A DNA stretch of 64,000 nucleotides from Myxococcus eversor. Its GTDB lineage: Bacteria; Myxococcota; Myxococcia; Myxococcales; Myxococcaceae. Shown piece by piece: positions 23,527 to 33,289 of the stretch; position 1 is the stretch's first letter; each line of letters starts with the position of its first letter. Location of the stretch: positions 62,001 to 126,000 of the forward strand of contig NZ_JAAIXY010000018.1 in assembly GCF_010894455.1 (NCBI RefSeq). Direction: 5' to 3'. The notes beneath the pieces are model-generated. The model searched no databases. It had not been told where the DNA came from and worked only from the letters and a program-made list of their open reading frames with translations. The position numbers and the translations under genes are program-made.

Positions 23527-25119
23527 GTGACGTACGCCCCGGACCGCCCCTCCTACCCGCGCTTCGTGGCGCTGCTTGGCTTCCTGGTGCTCGCCACCGT
23601 GGGAGGGGCCCTCCTCCACCCTGTGGTCGCTTTGGCCCCAGCCCTGCTGGTCGGCATCCTGTGGCTCATCGTCAAGGTTCCGGTCCGCTACCCGGTCCTC
23701 ATCGTCACCTACCTGGTCCTCGCCGTGGACTACGTCCCCGAGCGCCCCCAGTCCGGCTTCTGGCCCTCACCGCTCCACCCCCTGGGTGAGCTGCTCTTCG
23801 CCCAGCTCAGCTACATCACCAAGATTGGCGCCCTGCGCTTCCCTTTGGTGGACGTGCTCATCGTCGGCCTGCTGCTGCTGGCCATGTACCGGCGGGTGAC
23901 GAAGTCGAAAATCGACCCGCCCGCGCTGCCCATGCCCCGGCCGCTCATCGCCGTGGTGACGCTGTCCCTCATCGCCATCCTCTTCATGGAGGTGCGCGGG
24001 GTGATGCGCGGCGGGGACTTCAAGAACTCGCTGTGGCAGTGGCACCAGGCCGCGATGATGCCGTTCATCGTCGCCATGTATCACTACGCGATGCGCGGGC
24101 CGGAGGACTGGCCCATCTTCGCGCGCGCCGTCATCGCCGCGGGGCTGACCAAGGCCGCCATCAGCGTCTACTTCGGCGCCATCGTCGTGCCCTCCATGGG
24201 CGTCTTCGTCGAGTACACCACGTGTCACTCGGACTCGATGACGTTCAACTTCGCCCTCTTGGTGGCGACGATGCGCTTCCTGGAGAAGCCCAAGGGCGCT
24301 CACGCGCTGCGCGGGCTGCTCCTCATGTTCCTCATCTTCATGGGCATGATGTACAACGACCGGCGGCTCGCCTACGTCAGCTTCGTGGGCTGCCTGATGG
24401 CCGGCTACCTCATCACCCCGTGGCCCGCAATCAAGCGCACCTTCACGCGCGGCATGGTGCTGCTGGCCCCACTGATTCTCGTCTACTTCGCGGTGGGGTG
24501 GAACGCGCGCGGCGGCGCCTTCGCGCCCGTGCACAAGGTCCGCTCGCTCATCGACGGCGAGGGCGGCGAAGGCAACCTGGACTATCGCGATATCGAGAAC
24601 CTGGACGTCATCGCGACGTGGACCCAGTTCCCGCTGCTCGGCACCGGCTACGGCCATGAGTTCCTGGAGCCGATTCCGCTGCCCAACATCGCCTTCGTGT
24701 TTCCGCAGTACCGCTACCACCCGCACAACTCCCTGTTGGGGTTGTTCGCCTTCGGGGGAATGGTCGGCTACACGGGCGTGTGGATGTACCTGGTGGTGAC
24801 CATCTACCTCGCGGTGCGCTCCTACCATCGCTCGAACGTCGCCGAGCACCGCACCGCCGCCATGGTCATCGTCGGCGCCATCGTCTGCTACATCAATCAG
24901 GTGTTCGGAGACATGGGCATCATCTCGTACATCTGCACGTTCCTCACCTCGATATGCGTGGTGACGTCAGGGAAGCTCGCCGTGGCCACCGGCGCGTGGC
25001 CCATGCCGAGCAGCGCGCTGTTGCCCTCCACGCCCGCCCGCCCCGAGCCGCCTCCGGGCGTCATCGTCTACGAGAACCCGGACGACGCGGCGGCGCCCGC
25101 GCTGGCGAAGCGGAGCTGA
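23527..25119 (+). CDS. wzyE: EPS repeat-unit polymerase WzyE
   Basis: A 530-aa polytopic membrane protein (about 10-12 helices) that polymerises flipped repeat units in the periplasm. The O-antigen-ligase/polymerase-like large loop lies near residues 330-410, with VIATWTQFPLLGTGYGHEF and YRYHPHNSLLGLFAFGG, where the HNSLL box is typical. The N-terminal helices start directly (FVALLGFLVLATVGGALL). Start is GTG 23527. The C-terminus is a Pro-rich cytosolic tail. Its place beside epsH fits MXAN_7442. Confidence 0.87.
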   Translation: MTYAPDRPSYPRFVALLGFLVLATVGGALLHPVVALAPALLVGILWLIVKVPVRYPVLIVTYLVLAVDYVPERPQSGFWPSPLHPLGELLFAQLSYITKIGALRFPLVDVLIVGLLLLAMYRRVTKSKIDPPALPMPRPLIAVVTLSLIAILFMEVRGVMRGGDFKNSLWQWHQAAMMPFIVAMYHYAMRGPEDWPIFARAVIAAGLTKAAISVYFGAIVVPSMGVFVEYTTCHSDSMTFNFALLVATMRFLEKPKGAHALRGLLLMFLIFMGMMYNDRRLAYVSFVGCLMAGYLITPWPAIKRTFTRGMVLLAPLILVYFAVGWNARGGAFAPVHKVRSLIDGEGGEGNLDYRDIENLDVIATWTQFPLLGTGYGHEFLEPIPLPNIAFVFPQYRYHPHNSLLGLFAFGGMVGYTGVWMYLVVTIYLAVRSYHRSNVAEHRTAAMVIVGAIVCYINQVFGDMGIISYICTFLTSICVVTSGKLAVATGAWPMPSSALLPSTPARPEPPPGVIVYENPDDAAAPALAKRS

Positions 25120-25125
25120 CGGCCG

Positions 25126-26445
<1,320 letters not shown>

Positions 26446-26514
26446 GGCTCGCCTCCCTGCTCGCGTGCGCCGGAAACCGGCCTCGCATCAGGGACACGTT
26501 CAAGCACGGCACCC

Positions 26515-26530
26515 GAGGTGGGGACACCTC
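26515..26530 (-). terminator. Small GC hairpin between the CDF gene and mgtE
   Basis: GAGGTG and CACCTC form a perfect 6-bp stem with a four-base loop about 80 nt after the CDF stop. No T-run follows on the minus strand, so termination is only possible, not shown. Confidence 0.25.
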
Positions 26531-26609
26531 AAACGCTGGATGGCGGACATCCGCGCGCCCGATTGTGAGCCTCCGCGCACGGGCGGTGTCCGCGTGACGT
26601 CGGTGTGCC

Positions 26610-27671
26610 TCAGGTCCCTCGGGCGGCCACCACGCCGGGCGCGGGCTGGGCCGTGGCCGCGCTGGGAGCGGCGACGAGGTGCTCCAGCTCCAGGTCGATG
26701 TGCTTCGCCTCGGGGATGGCCTGACGGATGTCGGCCTCGATGGCATCGACCTCCTCGCTGAGCGCGCGAATCAGGTGTGCGGCGACGCCCTGGAGCGACA
26801 GGGAGCGCTGCTCTCCGGCGATGGGCATGTTGGAGGGAATGGCCTCGGCCAGCCGCGTGGCGACGAAGGCCTCGCTGAAGCGCACCTCCGCCTTGAAGGT
26901 GAAGGTCTCCGGGGTGAGCTGGCGCGTCTTCACGTCATGGATGTCCGCGACGCTGCCGCGCGCCCGGACGACCTCCACGAAGCGGCGCTCGACGTCCTCC
27001 GGCACCGCGCGCCCCAAGAGCAGCGAGCGGTTCTCCACCATGAGGTACACGGCGATGAGGCCCAGCAGGATGCCCACGGTGAGCGAGGCCAGCGCGTCCC
27101 AGATGGGATTGCCCGTGAGGTACGCGAGCCCGATGCCGCCGGTGGCCAGCACCAGGCCGAGCACCGCGGCGCCGTCCTCCAGGAGGATGGCCACGGCGGC
27201 GGGGTCGGCCTTCTCTCGCACGTAGCGCCCGAAGGGCATTCCGGCGGCGGCCTTCCGCATGCCGCGCACGGCGAAGAGGAGCACTCCGCCCTCGATGAGG
27301 AACGACAGGCCGAGCACCCCGAAGACGACGGGGCCCAGCTCCGCCGGGTGCGGGTGAAGGAGGGACTGGAGGCCGTGGTAGACGGTGACGCCGCAGCCGA
27401 CGAAGAAGATGCCGGACGCGGAGAGGATGCCGAAGATGAAGCGCTCTCCGCCGTAGCCGTAGTGGAAGTCCTGGTCGCGCTCTTTCGCGGCGCGCTTGAG
27501 GCCCAGGAACAGCAGCACCTGGTTGCCGGTGTCAGCGGCCGAGTGGATGGCCTCCGACAACATCGCCCCCGAGCCGGACAGCAGGAAGGCGGCGAACTTC
27601 ACGATGGTGACGAGCAGGTTTCCGCTCAACGCGACGAGGACGGCGGTGACGGACGAAGCGGGTGCGGCCAT
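26610..27671 (-). CDS. Cation diffusion facilitator family transporter
   Basis: A 353-aa CDF transporter exporting divalent metal (Zn2+, Fe2+, Mn2+ or Co2+) by proton antiport. Six helices are visible; helix 2 carries SEAIHSAADTGNQ (HxxxD metal site) and helix 5 carries ILLEDGAAVLGLVLA (ExxxD variant). A DxxxD-like tract follows in IWDALASLTVG, and a cytosolic C-terminal domain ends LELEHL. It most resembles the ZnT9-like subgroup with HYGYGGERF. ATG 27671. Substrate cannot be set from sequence alone. Confidence 0.9.
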   Translation of the reverse strand: MAAPASSVTAVLVALSGNLLVTIVKFAAFLLSGSGAMLSEAIHSAADTGNQVLLFLGLKRAAKERDQDFHYGYGGERFIFGILSASGIFFVGCGVTVYHGLQSLLHPHPAELGPVVFGVLGLSFLIEGGVLLFAVRGMRKAAAGMPFGRYVREKADPAAVAILLEDGAAVLGLVLATGGIGLAYLTGNPIWDALASLTVGILLGLIAVYLMVENRSLLLGRAVPEDVERRFVEVVRARGSVADIHDVKTRQLTPETFTFKAEVRFSEAFVATRLAEAIPSNMPIAGEQRSLSLQGVAAHLIRALSEEVDAIEADIRQAIPEAKHIDLELEHLVAAPSAATAQPAPGVVAARGT

Positions 27672-27850
27672 GGTTCCTGACGGGACGGAGGGGGACGCAA
27701 CCTACCATGCACGGATCCGCTCTCCGGACAGAGGGACTCGAGGTCAAGGCGCGTACGGGATAGAGCCGAGAGGGCTGGGAAGCCGCGAAACCCCAGAGTG
27801 AGCCACAGCCACCCGTGGAGCCTTGTGGCCCGTCCAAGGAAGACTCGAAT

Positions 27851-27982
27851 CCATTCACTCGAATGGAAAACGAGCGCGGAACCTGACAACCCGGCTCATT
27901 ATCGCCAGAAACCATTCGCTCGCATGGATTTCATGGCGGAGTGAAGGGTCCACAGGAGCGCTGGAAACCATGCGAGCGGATG
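27851..27982. promoter_or_regulatory. Three related palindromes around the hipB start
   Basis: CCATTCACTCGAATGG (27851-27866), CCATTCGCTCGCATGG (27912-27927) and, in inverse orientation, CCATGCGAGCGGATG (27968-27982). The reverse complement of the third matches the second at 14 of 15 positions. The third overlaps the hipB start codon at 27970. HipB proteins bind short inverted repeats at their own promoter, so autorepression is expected. The rest of the 27672-27969 gap shows nothing else. Confidence 0.7.
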
Positions 27983-28248
27983 AACCCCCTGATGAAAACA
28001 CCTGGCTCGATGCGCTCGCCCATTCGGTTCGGGCCCAGCGCAAGCGGCTGGGGCTCACGCAAATCGAGCTGAGTGACCTGGCTGGGTGCGGACCTGTTTT
28101 CATCTACGACGTGGAGAGCGGTCGCAAGTCGACCCTGCGGCTCGACAAGCTGGTCGACGTGCTCAACGTCCTGGGACTCCAACTGGCACTCGAGCGAGGA
28201 AATCAACGCCTGCATGTGAGCAAGCAACTGCGCGATGCGCCCTACTGA
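27970..28248 (+). CDS. HipB-like Xre-family antitoxin
   Basis: The 92-aa product is almost entirely a helix-turn-helix Xre domain: LAHSVRAQRKRLGLTQIELSDLAGCGPVFIYDVESG in outline, then LRLDKLVDVLNVLGLQLAL. This matches the HipB / Y4mF-type antitoxin that binds and neutralises HipA kinases and represses the operon. ATG 27970 is preceded by GGAAA and lies within the third palindrome. The start of a hipA-like frame overlaps its 3' end at 28235. Confidence 0.8.
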   Translation: MRADEPPDENTWLDALAHSVRAQRKRLGLTQIELSDLAGCGPVFIYDVESGRKSTLRLDKLVDVLNVLGLQLALERGNQRLHVSKQLRDAPY

Positions 28249-28399
28249 CGTCCAGGTCGCCACGGTGTGGCGAGAGTCAACGCTCGTTGGGACCAGCACC
28301 CGAACGTTTCTTGGGTCTGCCTTCGAAGGTCGCATCACCGAGTCGCCGGTTGAAGCGTCCGAGGTCCACCGCGCGTGCCAGGCGCCAGCACCACGGTGA
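28235..28399 (+). pseudogene. HipA-like toxin fragment (N-terminus only)
   Basis: A 54-codon frame starts with ATG overlapping the end of hipB, the usual hipBA arrangement. Residues VATVWRESTLVGTSTRT resemble the N-terminal strand of HipA kinases (a ...LVGTLTR pattern). After about 28 residues similarity stops and the frame runs antisense into the 3' end of the SitA5-like gene. The kinase domain is absent. Confidence 0.5.
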
Positions 28400-29351
28400 A
28401 GCCCTCCGCCGTCAGCGCCACTGACTCCACGCTCCGCAGCGCGGTGAAGGCGAAGCCCGCCTGTCCCTCGACAGCCAACGCGGCCCGAGCCGAGCCCGGC
28501 AACCCCGCGCTCTTCGCCGCCAGCCCCGCCGTCCTCCCCACCGCCGCGGTCGCCAGCATCACGAAGACTCGCGCCGCGTTCTCTCCCAGCACCTCCCCGT
28601 ATGCCTCACCCGCCGCGCTCAGTTCCTCGAACGTGCGCGCCGCATCCACCCGCCGCACCATCACCACCCACGCATCCAACACCCGCCACACCGTATCCAC
28701 GCCCAGGTACGCAATCGCCGTCGCCGTCAGCAACGACGCCATCCCCGTCGACAGCGGCTCCGGCAAGGACCACAAGAGCAGGTACATCGCCACCGACGCC
28801 GTCAGCGTCGCGCGGACCGCATGCGGATTGGCCAGGCCCTCCAGCGCCTCGCCCGTCTCCTCCCAGACCCCCGCCATCGCGATGGCCAGCGCGAGCGCAT
28901 ACCTGCCATCACTCCCCAACAGCGGCCCCTCCTCCAACAGCCGCAGACAGTCGCCCCCCTGGTGCTCCCGCTCACACCAGCGCCCGTAGTCCCGCGTCAG
29001 CACCTCGTCCGAGTACGACTCCAGCAACTGGGGCGATGAAGCGCCGTCCCCGTCGTCCCCCACCGGGACGAGCCTGCGGCCCTCATACAGATACACGCCG
29101 CCCCGCTCGGGAACGCCGAAGCGCTGTCGCGCTTCTCGCAACGGATGCGCGAAGGGCCTCACGTCCCTCGCGAGCCTCTCCACCGCTTCCGCGAATTCGT
29201 CCTCGTCCAGCTCCACGGGACTCGCGTCCTCGCTCGGCGTGTGGACCTTGGGCGAACCCGTGCCCGTGTCCAGACGGACCACCCGGGTCGTCGAACAACC
29301 CGTCACCGAGAGCAACAACAGACACACCATCCATGCCCTACCACGACCCAT
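28335..29351 (-). pseudogene. SitA5-family polymorphic toxin lipoprotein lacking its toxin domain
   Basis: The 338-aa frame matches the constant N-terminal part of Myxococcus SitA5-type toxins, lipoproteins transferred between cells by outer-membrane exchange. It has signal WMVCLLLLSVTGC with the lipid Cys, then TTRVVRLDTGTG, PVELDEDEFAEAVERLARDV, DYGRWCEREHQGGDCLRLL, ATAIAYLGVDTVWRVLDAW and a final EGFTVVLAPG. In full-length members a variable C-terminal toxin domain follows this point; here only 13 unrelated residues remain. No immunity gene follows. ATG 29351 gives the lipoprotein signal. Confidence 0.7.
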
Positions 29352-29461
29352 CGCAGCCCTCCGGCACGGGCGCCGAACCACCTGAGTGGTCATACCCATA
29401 CCAATGCGCTCCGACATTCCAGGCAGGACGCGACTGACACCGCCGCGTCACCGCGGGGTCA

Positions 29462-31024
29462 TCAACTCAAGGACCTCGGCAGCAGGACATGGAACGTGCT
29501 GCCCTCACCCGCGCGGCCCGCCGACTCCGCCCAGATGCGTCCTCCGTGGCGCTCGACGATGCCCCGGGCGATGGCCAGCCCCAACCCCAGCCCGCCATAG
29601 GCCACGCCGTGCGCGCGACCGAAGCGCTCGAAGATGCTCTCCAGCCGGTCCTCGGGAATCCCCAGCCCGTGGTCCGTCACCTCGACGTGCACCCACCCCG
29701 GCTCCGCTCTCGCGACCAGTTGGATGGCCCCTCCATCCGGCGAGTAGCGCAGCGCATTCGACACCAGGTTGCTGAACACCTGGTCCAACCGCTCCCCATC
29801 CGCCCGCAGCGACAGGCCCTCCGGCACCGACACCTCGATGCTCCACCCTTCCGGCAGGGGCTCGAAGTGCTTCGCCACGTCGCGCAGGAGCACGCCCACG
29901 TCCACGTCGTCCTCGTCCAGGGGCAGCTCCCCGCGCTGCAGGCGCCCCACGTCCAACAGGTTCTCCACCAGCCGCGCCATCCGGCTCACGCTGCGATGGA
30001 TGCCCTCCAGCGCCCGGTCCACGTGCGGCGTCAGCTCCGCCGCCGCCTTCACCTTCGCCAGGTCCGCGTAGCTCCTCGCGGCCTGGAGCGGCGTGCGCAG
30101 CTCGTGCGCCGCCATGGTGAGGAACATGTCCTTCGCCTCGCTCGTCGCCCGCAGGGACTCCACCGCGCGCCGCGCGTCGTCGATGTCCGTCGCCGTCGAT
30201 ATCCACCCGACCAGCCGCCCCACCTCGTCCCGCTCCGGCAGCGTGCGACAGAGGAACCACCGGAACTCTCCGTCCGTCGCGCGGCGCAGCCGGTACTGCT
30301 GCTCCTTCGGCCGCCCCGAGCGCTGCATGGCATTCCAGGTGATCTCCACGCGCCCCACGTCCTCCGGATGGAAGCAGCGCAGGTTCTCCTCGCGCTGACG
30401 ACCCTGCTCGGGCGACAACCCCGCGTAGTCCAGCCAGCCCCGGTTGGCGTAGCTGATGGTGCCATCCGCCAGCAGCGCCCAGACGAACTGGGGCATGGAG
30501 TCCAGCACCCGGCGGAACCGCTCCTCACCGTGTCGCTCCAGCACCCGCCGCTCACGCTCCCACAGCGCCGCCTCCTGCTGCTGCAAGGCCCGCTGTCGCA
30601 GGTGGAGCGCGACGAAGGCCTCCGCCTTCCAGCGCAGCACATCCGGATGGAACGGCTTCACGACGTAGTCCGCCGCGCCCGCCGCATACCCGTGCACCAG
30701 GTTCGCCTCGTCGCGCCCGTGCGCGGTGAGGAAGATGATGGGCGTGTAGCGGGTGCGCTCCCGCTGCCGGATGATGCGCGCCGTCTCGAACCCGTCCATG
30801 CCCGGCATCTGCACGTCCAGGAGGATGAGCGCGAAGTCCTCGCGCAGAAGGCACCGCAGCGCCTCCCTCCCCGATGACGCCTTCATCAGGCGCTGGCCCA
30901 TCGGCTCCAGGATGGCCTCCAGCGCCAACAGGTTCGAGGCGTGGTCATCCACGAGCAGGATGCTGGTGCTGTGTGGCTCCACCTGAACGGGAGCGCGAGG
31001 GGTGAGCTGCTCGGTGCCTTCCAA
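29462..31024 (-). CDS. Hybrid sensor histidine kinase, receiver-PAS-HisKA-HATPase
   Basis: A soluble kinase of about 520 aa. The N-terminal receiver (residues about 20-135) has ILLVDDHASN and acceptor LILLDVQMPGMDGF with Lys in VVKPFH. A PAS domain follows (about 170-290, FVWALLADGTISYANRGWLDYAG). HisKA has MAAHELRTPL, and the HATPase has SNLVSNALRYSPDGG, DHGLGIP and GGLGLGLAIARG. No membrane segment. There is no ATG upstream of the receiver; TTG 31024 is the best start because GAGAAGGGAG sits about 9 nt upstream. Partner unknown; the single-domain regulator epsW is one candidate. Confidence 0.85.
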   Translation of the reverse strand: MEGTEQLTPRAPVQVEPHSTSILLVDDHASNLLALEAILEPMGQRLMKASSGREALRCLLREDFALILLDVQMPGMDGFETARIIRQRERTRYTPIIFLTAHGRDEANLVHGYAAGAADYVVKPFHPDVLRWKAEAFVALHLRQRALQQQEAALWERERRVLERHGEERFRRVLDSMPQFVWALLADGTISYANRGWLDYAGLSPEQGRQREENLRCFHPEDVGRVEITWNAMQRSGRPKEQQYRLRRATDGEFRWFLCRTLPERDEVGRLVGWISTATDIDDARRAVESLRATSEAKDMFLTMAAHELRTPLQAARSYADLAKVKAAAELTPHVDRALEGIHRSVSRMARLVENLLDVGRLQRGELPLDEDDVDVGVLLRDVAKHFEPLPEGWSIEVSVPEGLSLRADGERLDQVFSNLVSNALRYSPDGGAIQLVARAEPGWVHVEVTDHGLGIPEDRLESIFERFGRAHGVAYGGLGLGLAIARGIVERHGGRIWAESAGRAGEGSTFHVLLPRSLS

Positions 31025-31385
31025 GGCCGGTACTCCCTTCTCTCCCGAGGTCCCATCGCTGTAATCAGCGTGACCCCGATGAGCAGTCCCCCCACGACGC
31101 CTCGGCCCGTCCCGCCTCCGTCGGCGCAGGGTCCGGACGCCTGGCCGCCCAGCACTCGACGGAGCCCGAGGACTCCAACGCTTCAGGGACAAGGGTATGG
31201 AGCCAGGGACGCGTCGGCACGCTCTCCTGTCCGGAACATCGACGGGCGCGTGGCCAGGGCACGGGCGACTGAGCGGCATGGGCTCGAAGGTCGTCCCCTC
31301 TCGTCCCACGGCGGGGCTCCCGCAGGACGCCCGCATGCCGTGCCTCCGAGCCCCCGCCGCGCGATGGCCCTTCGAGCGCCGCTGA
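31025..31385. other. Gap without a recognisable gene
   Basis: 361 bp between the sensor-kinase start and the epsE stop. Open frames exist on both strands but have biased Pro/Arg composition and no homology signal that I recognise. It should contain the promoter of the kinase gene; no clear motif was found. Confidence 0.4.
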
Positions 31386-32612
31386 CTACACCACCGCGCG
31401 CTGGAGCATCAGCGCGAGCATGTCCGCGCTGCGCTCGCTGCTGAACTGCGTCTCCACCTTGCGGCGGCCGGCCTCGCCCAGGCGCTCGGCTTCCTTCGGA
31501 TTCCGGGCCACCTGCTCCAGCTTCTCCGCGAGAATCCGAGGCTCCTGCGGCGGCACGAGCAGCCCGTCCACGCCGTCGTCCACCAGCTCCTTCACGCCGC
31601 CCGCGCCCGTCACCACCACCGGCGCGCGCATGGCCATGGCCTCCATGATGGCCACGCCCAGCGGCTCCTGGAGGCTCGCCAGCGCGAAGATGTGCGAGTT
31701 CTCGATTTCGCCCCGCACCTTGTCCTCACCCACCGCGCCCAGCAGCGTCACCGCGTCGCCCAGCTTCGTCTCCGCGATTTTCGCCTCCAGCACCTTGCGG
31801 TACGTGGTGCCACCCGCCTCGTCCTCGCCGGCGATGGCGAGCCGCGCGTCGAGGCCCTTCGCGCGCAGCATCCCCACCGCTTCGATGAGGTCCGCGTGCC
31901 CCTTGCACGGGTTGAGGCGGCCACAGGAGAAGATGCGCAGCGGGCCCTCGCCCTTCCACGCCTCGTACGGCACCGAGCGGTTGAACTTGCTCAGCTCCAC
32001 GCCCATGGGCGCCAGCTCGATGCGCGGCGGCAGGTGCCCGGCCAGCTCCTCGTTCACCTCGCCCAGGAGCTTCTTCGTGATGACGAAGGCGAACTTCGCG
32101 TGCCGCCACTTCTCCTTCTGGTTCGGCCCGTAGTCGTCCAGCGGCCCGTGCAGCGTGATGCTGTACGTCAGCCCCGACAGGAGATGCGCGAACATGGCCA
32201 CGTGCGCGGCGTTGGCGCACGAGTGCACATGCACGTGCGTCCACCCTCGCTCCCGCGCCAGCGACGCGAGCCGCCCGCCCATGACGGCGAAGGCCAGGAG
32301 CTGCGCGCGACCCTTCGCGTCCAGCCCTTCGGCGCGGGTGATGGACGCCAGGCAGCGGGCCCAACCGGTGGGCATGGCGCGAGCCACCTCCGCCGCCGCC
32401 TTGAGCACGCCCAGGGTCCCCGGGGGTGACAGGTACTCCGTGCGGGACATCGCCTCACGCGCCCAACTGTGCGAAATGATGCGCGCGGGCGGGGGACGGG
32501 TGGATACCAGCTCCGGTGTCACGCCCTTGCCCGGCAGCGCCTGCAGCTCTCGCCAGAAAAAGATGTGGGTCTGTCCGGGAAACTCAGGGATGAGATAACC
32601 AATCTTCTGCAC
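31386..32612 (-). CDS. epsE: Family 4 glycosyltransferase EpsE
   Basis: A 408-aa GT-B retaining glycosyltransferase of the EPS pathway. It shows IGYLIPEFPGQTHIFFWREL at the N-terminus, HVHSCANAAHVA and ITLHGPLDDYG mid-protein, IFSCGRLNPCKGHADLIEAV, and the EX7E motif in SLQEPLGVAIMEAMAM. I choose GTG 32612 (QKIGYLIPEF follows) with GGAAAG 6 nt upstream; an ATG at 32648 would add twelve residues. Divergent from the epsD operon with a 155-bp shared promoter region. Corresponds by order to MXAN_7445. Confidence 0.88.
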   Translation of the reverse strand: MQKIGYLIPEFPGQTHIFFWRELQALPGKGVTPELVSTRPPPARIISHSWAREAMSRTEYLSPPGTLGVLKAAAEVARAMPTGWARCLASITRAEGLDAKGRAQLLAFAVMGGRLASLARERGWTHVHVHSCANAAHVAMFAHLLSGLTYSITLHGPLDDYGPNQKEKWRHAKFAFVITKKLLGEVNEELAGHLPPRIELAPMGVELSKFNRSVPYEAWKGEGPLRIFSCGRLNPCKGHADLIEAVGMLRAKGLDARLAIAGEDEAGGTTYRKVLEAKIAETKLGDAVTLLGAVGEDKVRGEIENSHIFALASLQEPLGVAIMEAMAMRAPVVVTGAGGVKELVDDGVDGLLVPPQEPRILAEKLEQVARNPKEAERLGEAGRRKVETQFSSERSADMLALMLQRAVV

Positions 32613-32767
32613 GAACTTTCCATAACACGCCCGCCCCCACGCCCCCACGCCCCGGGCGGCGAGCCCCGGAAATCACCGGGGGCAGGTCGATAGACACCCG
32701 CTCCCCTGCCCGCCCGGGCAGGTCGTTGGGCCGACGCCATGCGTTGCGCTATACCGGGCGGCGATCC
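32613..32767. promoter_or_regulatory. Divergent promoter region epsE / epsD operon with repeats
   Basis: A perfect palindrome CCTGCCCG cc CGGGCAGG lies at 32705-32722. The decamer GGGCAGGTCG occurs at 32680-32689 and again at 32716-32725, 36 bp apart. A smaller CCCCGG/CCGGGG hairpin precedes the first copy. These could be sites for a regulator of both eps transcription units. Confidence 0.45.
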
Positions 32768-33289
32768 ATGGTCGATTCCAGCGCCCCCCCCACTCCCTCG
32801 GACGCCGAGGTTCCCGACAGCACCGTGCCGTCCCCGGCGCTGCAACGGCTGTGGTTCGCCCTGGAGCGCACCGGCTGGGCCTACCTCACCGTGGTCCCCG
32901 CCCACCCGGGCGCCCCCGCGCTGGAGGCCGCCACCGCCATCCTGGAGGCCGGCGCCCCGTATGCGGCCACGCAGAAGATCCACCTGGAAGACGCCACCAG
33001 CATCTCCCCGGCGGACGCGCCCCGTCGCGTGCTGGAGCTGCGCGAGCGCGTCGCCCGGGGTGAGCGAGTCATCGCCGTCATCGACTCCGTCCTCACCCGC
33101 CCCGCCAGCCTCCCCCTGGCGCTCGCCTCCGATGGCGTCCTCCTGTGTGTCACCCTGGGGGAGACGGACTTCGGCTCGGCCCACAAGACGATGGAGTTCA
33201 TCGGCGCGGAGCGCTTCGTGGGCAGCGTCACCTTCCCCCGGCCGAAGAAGAAGGGCCGGGCCTCGTCGTCCAGGAAGAAGAAGCCATGA
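32768..33289 (+). CDS. Uncharacterised eps protein resembling part of a BY-kinase/ParA fold
   Basis: The 173-aa product begins with a disordered Pro/Ser stretch. A domain (residues about 25-155) contains YLTVVPAHPGAPALEAATAIL, RVIAVIDSVLTRPASLPLALASDGVLLCVTLGETDF and FVGSVTF. The pattern of a buried Asp strand, then VLLCVTLGET, then a GSV strand resembles the second half of Wzc-type tyrosine-kinase or ParA-like ATPases, but there is no P-loop. A basic tail (RPKKKGRASSSRKKKP) ends it. It overlaps epsD (ATGA). The fold assignment is inference; EpsV lacks the kinase domain that this might replace. Confidence 0.7.
   Translation: MVDSSAPPTPSDAEVPDSTVPSPALQRLWFALERTGWAYLTVVPAHPGAPALEAATAILEAGAPYAATQKIHLEDATSISPADAPRRVLELRERVARGERVIAVIDSVLTRPASLPLALASDGVLLCVTLGETDFGSAHKTMEFIGAERFVGSVTFPRPKKKGRASSSRKKKP

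Noticed and set aside
26446..26609. M-box riboswitch before mgtE
   Set aside because: Only small unrelated hairpins are seen; no conserved M-box segments recognised.
30941..31444. Gene on + in the gap between the sensor kinase and epsE
   Set aside because: Pro/Arg/Ser-biased frame that overlaps both neighbours, no start context and no recognisable domain.
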